Shown here piece by piece: positions 26,737 through 37,100 of a stretch of DNA of 64,000 nucleotides. The stretch covers positions 186,001-250,000 of the forward strand of contig NZ_JAJGMW010000004.1 in assembly GCF_020782115.1 (NCBI RefSeq). Direction: 5' to 3'. Position 1 is the stretch's first letter. Every line of letters begins with the position of its first letter. This DNA is from Leeuwenhoekiella parthenopeia. GTDB taxonomy: Bacteria; Bacteroidota; Bacteroidia; Flavobacteriales; Flavobacteriaceae. Below the pieces are notes generated by a model. That model was given only the letters and a program-made list of their open reading frames with translations. It was not told where the DNA came from and did not search any database. The position numbers and the translations under genes were made by a program.

Positions 26737-29106
26737 ATGAATCCACAACTGGCCCATACCATCACTAAAGCCGCCCGCACGGTTGGCAACACCTGGCCGC
26801 TCTACACCTTTGTAGCTTCAAACCCGCTTACGGGATATGAGGATATGAGTTTTAGAAAAGCCGGACTTTTAGCAGGAGAATACCGCTCTGCACAGGCATT
26901 TCCGGGTGTAAAAGCACTACGCAAAGCCTGGGAAAACGGAGCAATTGATGCGAAACTTTTAAAAGCTGCTCTTAAAAAAGAAGGCTTTACCGAAACACCG
27001 GACCATTATCTGAACTTTTTAGAAGCCCAAAAGCCCGAAATTTCAGCAAATGCCCACCAGGAGCTGGACCGGGTTATGGTAAAATGGCTTGCTGCCTTCC
27101 TGGATGAAGGTCTGGCCGAATGGTCTATGCCCTTTAAAACCGAAGGTTTTTATACCGCCTGGAGGTATCTCGCCATTTACGACACCGAAATCGGAAGAGT
27201 AAGTCTCAAAGACATTCCCAAAACCCCGGAAAAAACCCTTGAAAACCTGTTGCAGGAATACAGCCCTGAAGAGCAGGAAGAGATTTTTACACGTCATCTG
27301 GCCGCATTACCGGGCTGGACGGGCTATATCAGACAACGGGTGCAGGCAGCGACCGACTGGCAGCAGGAATACCCCATAAGTCTGGAAGAATATCTGGCGG
27401 TACGCCTCTGGACCTGCGACCGCTTAAACCTTCCGTTTTTTGTGGATATTGCCCGTCAAAAAGAAGAAAGTGAAGCCCAGCAGCTGCAATACCTGTGGCT
27501 CAAAGCCTGGGAAGAAAGCTGGCAGAAAAACCTGCTGAGCAAGCTCGAAAAAAGTGGTATTTCCGCAGAGCGAAAAGAAGCAAACACACGACCTGATGCC
27601 CAACTGGTATTTTGTATTGACACCCGCTCAGAAGCCATACGCCGCAATATCGAGGCTCAGGGTAACTATGAGACTTTTGGCTACGCCGGTTTCTTCGGTA
27701 TCGCGATGGATTATGAAAGTACCCGCGACGGTATTACGCGTAAAGCCTGCCCTCCCATCGTAGAATCGGCTTATACGGTTACCGAAAAACCCCGGGAAGA
27801 AGAACAGGCGGCCTTCAAAAAATACGCGCAGAAAAACCGCTTGAAAAACTTTAAAGACTATGCCTTTAAACGGATGAAAAACATGCTGCCTTCTGCCTTT
27901 GGTTTCGTCGAAGGATCTGGGGTTTTCTACGGAATCGCCCTAATGGGACGCACCTTGTTTCCTGCGAGCATCTATAAAGGAAAGGAGCAACGGGCAAATG
28001 ACCTGGAATCCTGCTGCGAACCCGATATGCACAAAAATGCACACGGAGATGAGCCTGTTTTAAACATCAGTCTGGCTGAAAAAACAGCGATTGTTAAAGG
28101 CGCCTTTGACCTGATGGGCTGGAAGACTTTTGCCCCAGTGGTTGTTTTTGCCGGTCACGGAAGCCACTCGGCCAACAATCCCTTTAGCTCCAGTCTTGAT
28201 TGTGGCGCCTGCGCAGCCAGCCCCGGCAGACATAACGCGCGTATGCTGGCTGCTCTGGCCAACCTGCCCGAGGTACAGCGGCAGTTAAAAGAGCAGCACG
28301 GGATTGAAATCCCACAGGACACGCTGTTTGTAGGTGCCGAGCACAACACCACCACCAACGCGATTGTCTTGTTTGACAGTGCCTTCACCAAAGCCCGGCA
28401 AGCTCAGCTGGAGTCTTTAAAAGCAAGTTTGAAAAAGGCGCAGCAAACAGCCAATGCCGAAAGCTTTCAAACTGCAGGCAATACCAATCTCAAGGCATTC
28501 AAAAAAGCCAATAATTGGAGTGAGACCCGCCCGGAATGGGGCCTCTCTAAAAATGCAGGCTTTATAGTAGGGCCACGTGCACTTACCCAAAATATGGATC
28601 TGGACGGGCAGTGCTTCCTGCACTCCTACGACTGGAAAACCGATACCGAAGGCAAAGCCCTTGAAGCTATTATGAAAGGCCCGATGACGGTAACGCAGTG
28701 GATCAACAACCACTACTACTTCTCTGCGGTAGACAACGAGCAGTATGGTGGCGGTTCTAAAATCACGCACAACATCACCGGAAAATTTGGAGTCGTACAG
28801 GGCAACGGCGGCGACCTGAAAGTAGGTTTACCCCTGCAGTCGCTCTTTAGTTCAGATGATGAGTTGTACCACTTACCCCTTCGGCTTTCGGTAGTGATAC
28901 AGGCACCGGTATCGCGGGTATCGCAGATTCTTATCGACAACCCACAGCTGAAAAGCCTGCTCGATAACAAATGGATTCACCTGCTGGTAATTGATCCGCA
29001 GCAAAATGAGGAAGTTTTCCGCTACGCGAAAGGATTAGACTGGAAAACGGTAGAGAAATCTTTTTCAGCTAAAAGTTCAAAACCGGAACAAGCGGTGATG
29101 GCTTAA
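26737..29106 (+). CDS. dabA: DabA, DUF2309 zinc protein for energy-coupled CO2/bicarbonate accumulation
   Basis: This 789-residue cytoplasmic protein of the DUF2309/DabA family carries a beta-carbonic-anhydrase-like zinc site: C293 and D295 in VFCIDTRSE, H474 in VFAGHGSHS, and C489 in LDCGACAASPGRH. The 15-residue spacing between the His and the second Cys matches what I recall for the studied Halothiobacillus protein. With DabB it converts CO2 to bicarbonate vectorially. In heterotrophs this supplies bicarbonate for anaplerotic carboxylations and growth at air CO2 levels. The operon ends in a palindromic element at 29133-29253 that could also terminate transcription. Confidence 0.93.
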   Translation: MNPQLAHTITKAARTVGNTWPLYTFVASNPLTGYEDMSFRKAGLLAGEYRSAQAFPGVKALRKAWENGAIDAKLLKAALKKEGFTETPDHYLNFLEAQKPEISANAHQELDRVMVKWLAAFLDEGLAEWSMPFKTEGFYTAWRYLAIYDTEIGRVSLKDIPKTPEKTLENLLQEYSPEEQEEIFTRHLAALPGWTGYIRQRVQAATDWQQEYPISLEEYLAVRLWTCDRLNLPFFVDIARQKEESEAQQLQYLWLKAWEESWQKNLLSKLEKSGISAERKEANTRPDAQLVFCIDTRSEAIRRNIEAQGNYETFGYAGFFGIAMDYESTRDGITRKACPPIVESAYTVTEKPREEEQAAFKKYAQKNRLKNFKDYAFKRMKNMLPSAFGFVEGSGVFYGIALMGRTLFPASIYKGKEQRANDLESCCEPDMHKNAHGDEPVLNISLAEKTAIVKGAFDLMGWKTFAPVVVFAGHGSHSANNPFSSSLDCGACAASPGRHNARMLAALANLPEVQRQLKEQHGIEIPQDTLFVGAEHNTTTNAIVLFDSAFTKARQAQLESLKASLKKAQQTANAESFQTAGNTNLKAFKKANNWSETRPEWGLSKNAGFIVGPRALTQNMDLDGQCFLHSYDWKTDTEGKALEAIMKGPMTVTQWINNHYYFSAVDNEQYGGGSKITHNITGKFGVVQGNGGDLKVGLPLQSLFSSDDELYHLPLRLSVVIQAPVSRVSQILIDNPQLKSLLDNKWIHLLVIDPQQNEEVFRYAKGLDWKTVEKSFSAKSSKPEQAVMA

Positions 29107-29132
29107 CCGGAATTCTTAAAAATGAGAGGAGG

Positions 29133-29253
29133 CTGTCTAAAAAGTCTTAATAACTTGAGTTGTCAGGTTGAGCCTGTCGAAACCGATTTTAATAATCAGT
29201 AAGTTGAAAATAGTTCGACAGGCTCAAGAGGACACGCCCTGCTTTTTAGACAG
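29133..29253. mobile_element. Nested palindromic MITE-like element
   Basis: Outer arms CTGTCTAAAAAG (29133-29144) and CTTTTTAGACAG (29242-29253) are perfect inverted repeats. Inside them TTGAGCCTGTCGAA (29168-29181) and TTCGACAGGCTCAA (29214-29227) form a second perfect pair. The 121-bp element has no coding capacity and sits between convergent genes. Related but degenerate copies lie at 31057-31144 and 58971-59112. It may also act as a two-way terminator. Confidence 0.75.
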
Positions 29254-29262
29254 TTTCCCTTT

Positions 29263-31056
29263 TTAAGGTTTTAGCTCAAGCGCTTCCAGAATACGCTGAA
29301 AAATTTCGGTGTTTTCATATACCCCGCGGAAGAGTTGGGCGCCGGGACCATAGGCAAAAACCGGTACCATAACTCCACTGTGATCTGTTGAAAGGAAATC
29401 GCCCCGCACGGTTTTTTGATCGAGGTCTCCCCCCATTATCCCAAAACCTGAAGTCTCGTGATCTGCCGTAATCACCACCAGCGTATTTTTATGGGTGTCT
29501 GCAAATTGTAATGCCCTTGCGATGGCAACATCAAAATCAAGCATTTCCTGAATAATTCCGGCGGCGTTATTGGTATGCCCGTTGCTGTCTATTTGAGCAG
29601 CTTCGGCCATCAGGAAGAAGGGCTTTTCGGCAGCCTTGAGTACCGAAAGTGCCCGGGTCAAACTCTGCGGAAACAACTCCCCACGCCCGTTGGCTATCGA
29701 GGGTACTTTGCTTTCGCCCAGAAAAACGGCGGTTTTTACAGTCAAATCTGTAAACGAGTCGAGACTTTTAATCGTAAATGCCGCTGAAATACGATCGGCT
29801 TTTGCCTTGCCGCCTGCCATAAAGAAGTTGATCCTGCTCGCTTTCAAATCGGCTAAAATACCCTCTGAGTCATCCCGCTCAGCACGATGCGCATAAAAAG
29901 ATGCCGGTGTCGCGCCGTCAATAGCATCTGTACTTATCAAACCCGTATTAAAGCCCCGAAGTGAGAGTATTTCGGTGATGTTTTGCAGGGGTTGGTCATA
30001 CGAGTCCACACCTATCGCGCGGTTGTGTGTTTTTTGACCGGTCGCCATCGCGGTACCACCTGCGGCAGAATCGGTTACCAAATCATCTGCAGAGGCCGTC
30101 TTTGAAAACCCGATATCAATCAATTGGGTTAAGCTCAGCGATCCTCCATTTGCGATTTGCGCCGAAGTAATCTGCGTAAGCCCGTTGCCATCCCCTATAA
30201 GTAAAATCACGTTTTGGGGGCGGGCACTGTAATCAAAAGCAAAAGCAGGTTTGTAAACCTCAACCTGTCCGGTATTGGTATAGGTATTCGGCTTCAATTG
30301 ATTCAAAAAATCGGTAGCCCGGGCGGGTGTGTCGGTATTGATGTAGTCTACTCCCAGATTTGCCAAAGTAGCCCAGGCTGTTTTGGTATCGGGACTTGCC
30401 CAGAAGCGTACCGGTTTTCCGGCAGCGTGCGCGGTATTGATAACGGCTTCTACCCGTTGTAAATCTGCAGCGACCATACGCCCCAGACCATTCCAAACTG
30501 AGTAGTTTTTAAAATTTACACTCACGAGTGCGACGTTACTCAGGTCGATGCTTTTTAAATCATCTGTATTTTGGTGATCAAACTGAATAAAATCAGGGTA
30601 CTTCCCGTAATCTTCCGGTTGCGGTCGATTTCCCGAAATCACCAACTCCAGATTTTCAGACTGCGTAAGCGCCGGGTAATTTTCAAGGAGTTGTACCAAA
30701 GCCTTCAGCGTAGGTTCGGCAGCAGATTTGATATCGATAAGCAACTGAAGCTTTCGCAGGTCACCGGTGCGGGCCAATTCGGCTAAAGGTTTTAAATACA
30801 AACGTTCCAGCGTGTTTTCCGGAAGAATTTCGGCCTCGCTGTGCGTAACGTAAAGCCTGTTTTCCTTTAAGAACACATCTGCCTCGATGCTTGCCGCGCC
30901 ACCCACATAAGCTCCCCAAAACGGAAACTCCTGTGCATAATCGTTGTGCGCGTGCACCTGATACGGGGTTTCACGCTGTGCATAACTTCCGCTAAAGACG
31001 AAAAGCACACACAGAAAAAATAGCTTTTTCACAAAAATAAATTTTAAGGTTTTCAT
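29263..31056 (-). CDS. Secreted fusion of a GDPD/PLC-like domain and alkaline phosphatase
   Basis: This protein has about 597 residues with a signal peptide (KKLFFLCVLFVFSGSYAQ). The N-terminal domain (about 30-265) resembles PLC-like/glycerophosphodiester phosphodiesterases, with YQVHAHNDYAQEFPFWGAY, SIEADVFL and LLIDIKS. The C-terminal domain (about 285-597) is an alkaline phosphatase with the metal motif LLIGDGNGL, the nucleophile region VTDSAAGGTAMATGQ, ITADHETSGFG and STDHSG. The fusion suggests release and hydrolysis of phosphomonoesters from phosphodiesters in one protein. I start it at the second ATG (31056), directly before the signal peptide. It is the last gene of the SusC-SusD-phosphatase group, downstream of a second phosphatase. 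Confidence 0.88.
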   Translation of the reverse strand: MKTLKFIFVKKLFFLCVLFVFSGSYAQRETPYQVHAHNDYAQEFPFWGAYVGGAASIEADVFLKENRLYVTHSEAEILPENTLERLYLKPLAELARTGDLRKLQLLIDIKSAAEPTLKALVQLLENYPALTQSENLELVISGNRPQPEDYGKYPDFIQFDHQNTDDLKSIDLSNVALVSVNFKNYSVWNGLGRMVAADLQRVEAVINTAHAAGKPVRFWASPDTKTAWATLANLGVDYINTDTPARATDFLNQLKPNTYTNTGQVEVYKPAFAFDYSARPQNVILLIGDGNGLTQITSAQIANGGSLSLTQLIDIGFSKTASADDLVTDSAAGGTAMATGQKTHNRAIGVDSYDQPLQNITEILSLRGFNTGLISTDAIDGATPASFYAHRAERDDSEGILADLKASRINFFMAGGKAKADRISAAFTIKSLDSFTDLTVKTAVFLGESKVPSIANGRGELFPQSLTRALSVLKAAEKPFFLMAEAAQIDSNGHTNNAAGIIQEMLDFDVAIARALQFADTHKNTLVVITADHETSGFGIMGGDLDQKTVRGDFLSTDHSGVMVPVFAYGPGAQLFRGVYENTEIFQRILEALELKP

Positions 31057-31144
31057 TGAGCCTGTTGAAATGCAGACCGTCACATGGAGCCTGTCGAAAT
31101 GCAGACTAATCCAATCGTCTTCGACAAGCTCAGACTGACAGTCC
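31057..31144. repeat. Degenerate palindromic repeat between the two phosphatase genes
   Basis: It holds two copies of a GAGCCTGT(T/C)GAAATGCAGAC word facing one TTCGACAAGCTCAGACTGAC word. The words belong to the same family as the elements at 29133-29253 and 58971-59112. It fills nearly the whole gap and abuts the start codon of the fusion gene. Confidence 0.7.
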
Positions 31145-31146
31145 GT

Positions 31147-32265
31147 TTAGCGAGCGTTTATCGCTTTTAAAATTTTATGGTAAATCGCGGAGTTTTGATA
31201 GATCCCTTTAAAGTTTTCGGCTCCCTTTCCTTTCGCAAAAACAGGGATGAGTTCACCACTGTGCTGATCGGTGATAAAATACACAGCTACTTTTTCGGGG
31301 ATTTCGGTTTTCTTTCCGGTTTCGGCATCCAGCTCATAGTACTTGCCAATGCTGGCCCCGCCGGTCTCGTGATCGGCAGTGACCACAAGCAGGGTATTGG
31401 GATGGCTCTCCACATAATCGAGTACCGCACCTAGAGTCTTATCAAAATCGACCACCTCGCTGATCATCATTTCGGGGTTCCTATCGTGACCGCCCCAGTC
31501 GATGTACGAACCTTCGATCATCAGAAAAAAAGGTTTTTCGGCTTTGCCAAAATACTCCAGCGCCTCAAGACTGGCCTCTTTCAAGAAATCACCACGCCCC
31601 TCTAATTTAGATGGAAGCCCTTCGTCTTCAATAATAAAGGCGTTGCGCATTCCGGCTTTTGAATTGCCCAGTTTAAGGGTATCCAGATTGTAATTACGCT
31701 CCAATATCGTATTGAACAGGTTTTTACCATCGGCGCGCTGACTGAAGAATTTGCGGCCTCCACCCGCTAAAAAATCTACATCTGCTGTTGCGAGCTGCTC
31801 AGCGATTTCCTCGTGTAAATCCCGGTCTTTTACGTGTGCGTAAAAAGATGCCGGGGTCGCGTGCGTAATCGAAGTCAGGGAGATGAGTCCGGTTTGATAG
31901 CCTTCGTTTTTCAGTTTTTCTAAAATAGTCTCCTGCGGAATCGTGTCTTTTGAAACCCCAATCGCGCGTTTGTAGGTTTTTTGCCCTGTGGAAAAGGCTG
32001 TCGCACCGGCTGCCGAGTCGGTAATTAAATGACTGGTAGAATAGGATTTGTGCAGGCCTATTTCTTCAAAACGCTCAAAGTTGGGAGTCTCCTCACCAAA
32101 ATAAAAGGCGCTCGACACCTGTGGAATTCCCGTCCCGTCGCCAATCATTAAAATCACACTCAGGGGTTCTTCGGTTTGTTTTTCCTGAGCACTAACCGTT
32201 ACTGCACAGGCATTTACCAAAACTGCGCTCAGCACAGCCATACTTTTTTTAATACAATTCATCAT
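31147..32265 (-). CDS. Secreted alkaline phosphatase
   Basis: This phosphatase of about 372 residues belongs to the alkaline phosphatase (PhoA) superfamily. A signal peptide (SMAVLSAVLVNACAVTVSAQ) precedes the catalytic fold. Motifs are VILMIGDGTGI (metal), the nucleophile region ITDSAAGATAFSTGQKTYKRAIGV, ATPASFYAH, VTADHETGGASIG and ITDQHSGELIPVFA. The start at 32265 (a double ATG) is next to the signal peptide; upstream codons would overlap the promoter-like region. It is shorter than E. coli PhoA and similar to the C-terminal half of the next gene, so the pair probably arose by duplication. It liberates phosphate from phosphomonoesters outside the inner membrane. Confidence 0.92.
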   Translation of the reverse strand: MMNCIKKSMAVLSAVLVNACAVTVSAQEKQTEEPLSVILMIGDGTGIPQVSSAFYFGEETPNFERFEEIGLHKSYSTSHLITDSAAGATAFSTGQKTYKRAIGVSKDTIPQETILEKLKNEGYQTGLISLTSITHATPASFYAHVKDRDLHEEIAEQLATADVDFLAGGGRKFFSQRADGKNLFNTILERNYNLDTLKLGNSKAGMRNAFIIEDEGLPSKLEGRGDFLKEASLEALEYFGKAEKPFFLMIEGSYIDWGGHDRNPEMMISEVVDFDKTLGAVLDYVESHPNTLLVVTADHETGGASIGKYYELDAETGKKTEIPEKVAVYFITDQHSGELIPVFAKGKGAENFKGIYQNSAIYHKILKAINAR

Positions 32266-32329
32266 TCGGTATTTTTTAAAATTTGAAACGGCAAGGATCA
32301 CTCCCTGCCGTCTTCAAAACTAAATGTAC

Positions 32330-32341
32330 TACATATTATTT
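32330..32341 (-). promoter_or_regulatory. Element shared with the susC upstream region, copy at the phosphatase gene
   Basis: TACATATTATTT (plus-strand reading) is identical to 37280-37291 upstream of susC; over a 20-base window 16 positions agree. It is 65-76 bases upstream of the phosphatase ATG and nearly touches the susD stop. A -7-like TACATTTA lies just downstream on the minus strand (32328-32321). It may be a common regulatory site, for example for phosphate or substrate control. Confidence 0.4.
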
Positions 32342-32343
32342 AG

Positions 32344-34152
32344 TTAATAGCCTTCATTCTGTTCCAGATAGCCGGGGGTGTTTGAAGCCCCATCAATCGC
32401 AGTCTGTGGAATTGGGAACAGACGGTGTTTTACATCGGCATCGGTTTTTGAGGTCCAGGTGTCTTCGTATTTACCAAAACGGATTTGGTCTGTACGTCTC
32501 GACATTTCCCAGTAAAACTCAAAACCGCGTTCTCTAAAAAGCGTTTCAAGCGTGATCGACGTCCAGGGTTTCGGTGTCTGATCAGGTCTTGCCGTACGGG
32601 AAGCTCGTACAAAATTTACATCGGCCAGCGCACCGCCGTTGTCGCCCTTGCGCAATTTGGCTTCGGCACGCATCAGATACACGTCTGCCAGACGCAGTAA
32701 CACAAGATCTACATCACTGTAGTTGTTTCCATCAGGCGAAGTCTTTGAAAACTGCCATTTCGCGAAGCGGTAACCACCGGCGTAGCTGTTGGTATTTTGA
32801 ATACTGATGTCGAGTGTATGGTCAACATAATACACGATATCTTCAAGATCTGAACCGTTCTCACGTGCTTCAGCCAGGGGATAAATACGGTATTTGGTCT
32901 CTCCCGAACCGTCTGAACCGGTCATAAAATCGCCCGATCTAAACTTCTCTTTACGAGGCGCCCACATCGTACCGCGAATGATTCCACGGTCGATTTCAAA
33001 ATCGGCACCTGCCAGGAAATAATGATCCTTATCGGTTTTTAAGCCCAGGGTATCTCTGAAATACGGGGTAAGACCCGAAATATCTTCAAGCGCTGCCGGT
33101 ACCTGCGCATTCTTTTGGTAAAAACGGGCATCAGCATCTGCGGGATCCACATCTCCGTAAGCATCAACCCAGGTCTGGTAAAAATCGGGCGTGGCAGCAG
33201 GACCGTCGGTACCGTCCATACTCAGGTATTTATCGCCGGGTCTTGGGAACAAAGAACCCGACATAGACCAGTATGCCCAGCGGTTGTGATCACTGCTCAG
33301 GACACCGCGAAGGTCTAATGCAAAAATAAGTTCGGCATTATTGTGGTTTTCATCATTAAACAGGTCAAAATATTCCGGAGACAAGGCAAAGCTGCCCGAG
33401 TTGATCACCTTATCGGTATAGGTAATCACATTGTTCATATCGGCATCGGTAAAATTAGGCGTGCCGTAGGGATCGCGGTAAACCGCAGCGTTCAGGTATA
33501 ATTTTGCCAGAAAACCGTGTACCGCGGCCTGAGACATTCGGCCAGGAGCTTTATCGGTATTGATGTGTTCTAAAGACGCTAAAAATTCGGCTTCTATATA
33601 GTCAACCGCATCTGCACCGCGCAGGACTACAGAAGTTTCTGAAGTCGCTTCTTTTTGGAAGGCAAGCCCCCAGCTGTCTAAAAACAGCATATTCTCGTAC
33701 GCACGCAGCGCACGCATTTCTGCCAGCGCCTGAACAGCCTCGGCATCACCGGCTTCAGCCAATGGCTTCAACACGTCTATAGCTGCAACGGTTCTGAACA
33801 AAGCGGTGGTAAGATAGCTCCACGAGCTGCTTACCAGATCATTTCCTGCCGAAATAAGGTGGCGGTGTGTGGTGGTATAGGTATCGTTATCTGCCCATTG
33901 GGTACCGCCTAAACCGGTACGCGGTGGTAATATAGCCTCGTCTGAAGCGATTTCCTGCAGCCCAAAATACCGCGTGTGTCTAAAAGTACTGGGTAATATT
34001 CCGTAAGCGGCAGACAGCGAACCGGTGATGGGCTCGGTAAGACCGTCTGTCCCGGTGAGGGATTCGTCAATGATTTCTTCTTCAAGGTCGGTGCAATTCC
34101 ACAACAGTAGCGCGCTAAGACCAACAAAAAGGGTTTTTATATGGAAATTCAT
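32344..34152 (-). CDS. SusD/RagB-family surface glycan- or nutrient-binding lipoprotein
   Basis: This 602-residue lipoprotein has signal peptide MNFHIKTLFVGLSALLLWNC with the lipidated Cys at 20. SusD-type features include an N-terminal helical part (TPR-like), the stretch AEMRALRAYENMLFLDSWG, AVHGFLAKLYLNAAVYRDP, and the C-terminal DVYLMRAEAKLRKGD and RERGFEFYWEMSRRTDQIRFGKY. SusD proteins cap the SusC channel and deliver oligomers. It starts 18 bases after the susC stop, so the two are one unit. The linked phosphatases suggest a phosphorylated substrate. Confidence 0.95.
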   Translation of the reverse strand: MNFHIKTLFVGLSALLLWNCTDLEEEIIDESLTGTDGLTEPITGSLSAAYGILPSTFRHTRYFGLQEIASDEAILPPRTGLGGTQWADNDTYTTTHRHLISAGNDLVSSSWSYLTTALFRTVAAIDVLKPLAEAGDAEAVQALAEMRALRAYENMLFLDSWGLAFQKEATSETSVVLRGADAVDYIEAEFLASLEHINTDKAPGRMSQAAVHGFLAKLYLNAAVYRDPYGTPNFTDADMNNVITYTDKVINSGSFALSPEYFDLFNDENHNNAELIFALDLRGVLSSDHNRWAYWSMSGSLFPRPGDKYLSMDGTDGPAATPDFYQTWVDAYGDVDPADADARFYQKNAQVPAALEDISGLTPYFRDTLGLKTDKDHYFLAGADFEIDRGIIRGTMWAPRKEKFRSGDFMTGSDGSGETKYRIYPLAEARENGSDLEDIVYYVDHTLDISIQNTNSYAGGYRFAKWQFSKTSPDGNNYSDVDLVLLRLADVYLMRAEAKLRKGDNGGALADVNFVRASRTARPDQTPKPWTSITLETLFRERGFEFYWEMSRRTDQIRFGKYEDTWTSKTDADVKHRLFPIPQTAIDGASNTPGYLEQNEGY

Positions 34153-34170
34153 AACTATTCAGTTTTAAAA

Positions 34171-37100
34171 TTAGAAGGAAACATTTAGCCCAAACACAAC
34201 GGTGCGTGCTCTGGGATAGGTGAAGTAATCAATACCAAAAGACTTGGCATCAGAAGACGAACCGGTGTTGATCTCGGGGTCAAAGCCGGTGTAGTCTGTA
34301 AGCACAAACAGATTTTGCCCGGTGACCGAAAGGCGCAGGTTTTGAAACCAGTTTTCGAGTCCTAAAGCTTCCGGTTGCAGATTGTAAGCCAGGGTGGCGT
34401 TGTTCAGTCTTAAGAAACTGCCATCTTCCAGATAACGGGTAGACACGGTGTTTGAATTGTTCGGGTCTTCGTTAGGGAATTCTATAGCCTGATCTGTCGT
34501 GTTCAGCGAATTTGAAATTTGGGTTTTATTGAACAGGTTCATACGGGTATGGTTATACACTTCATTCCCGCTCACCCCGTTGAAGTTGAGTGCCAAATCA
34601 AAATTCTTGTAGTTGAATTTGAAGTAAAACGCATAGATCAGGTCCGGGATAGAGCTTCCGGCAGAGACGCGGTCGCTGTCATCAACCTGGCCGTCACCGT
34701 TAACATCTCTAAAAATATTAAAGCCGTCTTCGTCAATACCCAAAAACTCGCGCATATAGAAATTACCTATAGGCTCACCGTTGATGTACCCGTTAATGGT
34801 AGCCCCCGTTTGCCCCGAACCGCTGGCAGTACCGGTAGTCACGATGGTAAAAGGCGAATCTTCGATCTTGTTTTTAATATACGAGAAGTTTCCGCCAATA
34901 TTGAACGAAAAGTCCCGGCTGCGGTCACTTTGGTAGTCTAAAGCCACTTCGATACCGCTGTTTTTGATTTTCATTCCGGGGATGTTTTGCCACTTGAAGC
35001 CTACTTCATCAATAGGATCCTGAGTAGAGAAATACAGCAATACATCGGTGGTTTCTTTAGCGAAATAATCTACCGATCCCGAAAGGGCATAGTCTAAAAA
35101 GCCGAAGTCTAAACCGATATTCGTCTGTGTGGTTTCTTCCCAGCGCAGATCGGGGTTTGCGGTACGGGCAAAAACAAGACCGTAGTTGTAGTCGTCGCGG
35201 TTGACCACGCCATCGTTAAGCGGGTAGATATCATCATCTGCAAAGCTTTCGCCATAACTCAAACGCGTTTGCTTCGATGGGATTTCCTGATTCCCCGATT
35301 TACCCCAGCTGGCACGCAGCTTCAGGTTGTTGATGCCGCTGTCTGCCATAAACTCTTCTTTGAAGATATTCCATCCCAAAGCAACCGAAGGAAAGATCGC
35401 ATACCTGTTGTTGTCTCCAAACTTGGTAGAACCGTCTGAACGCAGGGTGGCAGTAATTAAATACTTGTCTGCAAAATCGTAGTTGATTCTTCCGAAGAAG
35501 GATTGCAGTTCGTTTTTGGTCGCGTTAGAATACTGGCTTTGCTCGCCTTTACCTTCGCCCAACTGATATCGTGGCTCGATGCCGTTATCCGGAAAATCTT
35601 CAATATAATAGCCCTTGGCGTGGATGAAGAATTTTTGATAGGAATGACCGGCTAGAAGGCTCAAACCATGACCTCCAAACTCCTTAGTGTAATTTAAGGT
35701 GTTTTCAACGAGTTGGTTTTCGTTTACGGTAAAGGTCGAATTGACAGAACCCAAACGGAAATCAGGATCTTCGGCATACGGAATGTACTGTACATCGCGA
35801 TCGGTCTTGGAGTAATCAACCCCCAGATTGAGTTTGTAGGTAAGCCCCTCAAGGATCTCAAGCGAAGGCGAAATGTTTGCGATCATCCGGTTATTGGTAG
35901 CATAATCTCCGTAGATACGCTCAAAAGTAAGCGGATTCAAACCGGTTCCAAAAACCGTAGGCTCTCCGTCTGTATAGGCCGGTGTAGTTGGATTCAGGCT
36001 GAGCATATTGCTTACCGCGTTGTTAATATTGGGGCGGTTATACTCGGTACGGGTGGCGCTTAGATTGATGTCTACCTTAAGACGGTCGTTAAGTCCGTTT
36101 TGAGAAACATTGGCCCGTGCCGAATAACGCTTTAAGCCGCTGTTGTTTAAAATACCTTCCTGATCGTTAACACCTAAAGAGGTGAAATACGAAGTTTTGG
36201 CAGTACCGCCGCTCATCGAGAAGTTGATGTCGTTACTTATCGCAGTGCGGGTAAGCTCATCCTGCCAGTCGGTATCTGCCCCGTTATCGTTAAGACTGCC
36301 GTCGATTTCCTGTACCACGCGTCTAAACTCGTCTGCCGAAAACACATCGATTTTATTGGCCAAAGTAGCGATTGCCGTACTGGCCGAAAAATTCATCTGG
36401 GTACGGCCTTCCTTACCTTTTTTGGTCGTGATGACTACCACCCCGTTTGCAGCACGCGAACCGTAAATCGCAGAAGCCGAAGCGTCCTTAAGCACGTTTA
36501 TCGATTCGATATCCTGAGAGTTGATGAAGTTAAGCGGGTTTGTAGGCACTCCGTTTGAAGAGTTATCCAGTACAAAACCGTCTATCACATAAAGCGGGGA
36601 AGTACCGGAACGCAGGGTTCCCACCCCTCTGATTACGATATCCTGACCGGCACCGGGCTCACCACTGGCATTAGTCACATTAAGACCGGCCACTTTACCC
36701 TGTAACAGGTTACCGGGGTTAGAAACCACACCCTGGTTAAACTCTTCAGAAGTCACCGAACTCACCGCGCCGGTAAGGTCAGATCGTTTTTGAGTCCCGT
36801 AACCAATGATCACCACCTCATCAAGCTCTGAGGTGTCTGCTTCTAGCTGAATGCTGTATTGGGTTTGCGCACCCACCGTCACTGTTCGGGTTTGAAAACC
36901 TACATAGGAAATTTCCAAAACCTCGCCTTCCTGGGCGTCAATCGTAAAATTTCCGTCAAAATCTGTGGTGACGCCACGCGTCGTGCCCTGTACTTTTACG
37001 GTAGCACCGGGCAGCAGTACTCCGTTATTGTCTGTCACCGTACCGGAAATTGACTGTTGTGCGGTCGCAGTGAAGGCAGGTGTTGCCGGTAACGAAGCTC

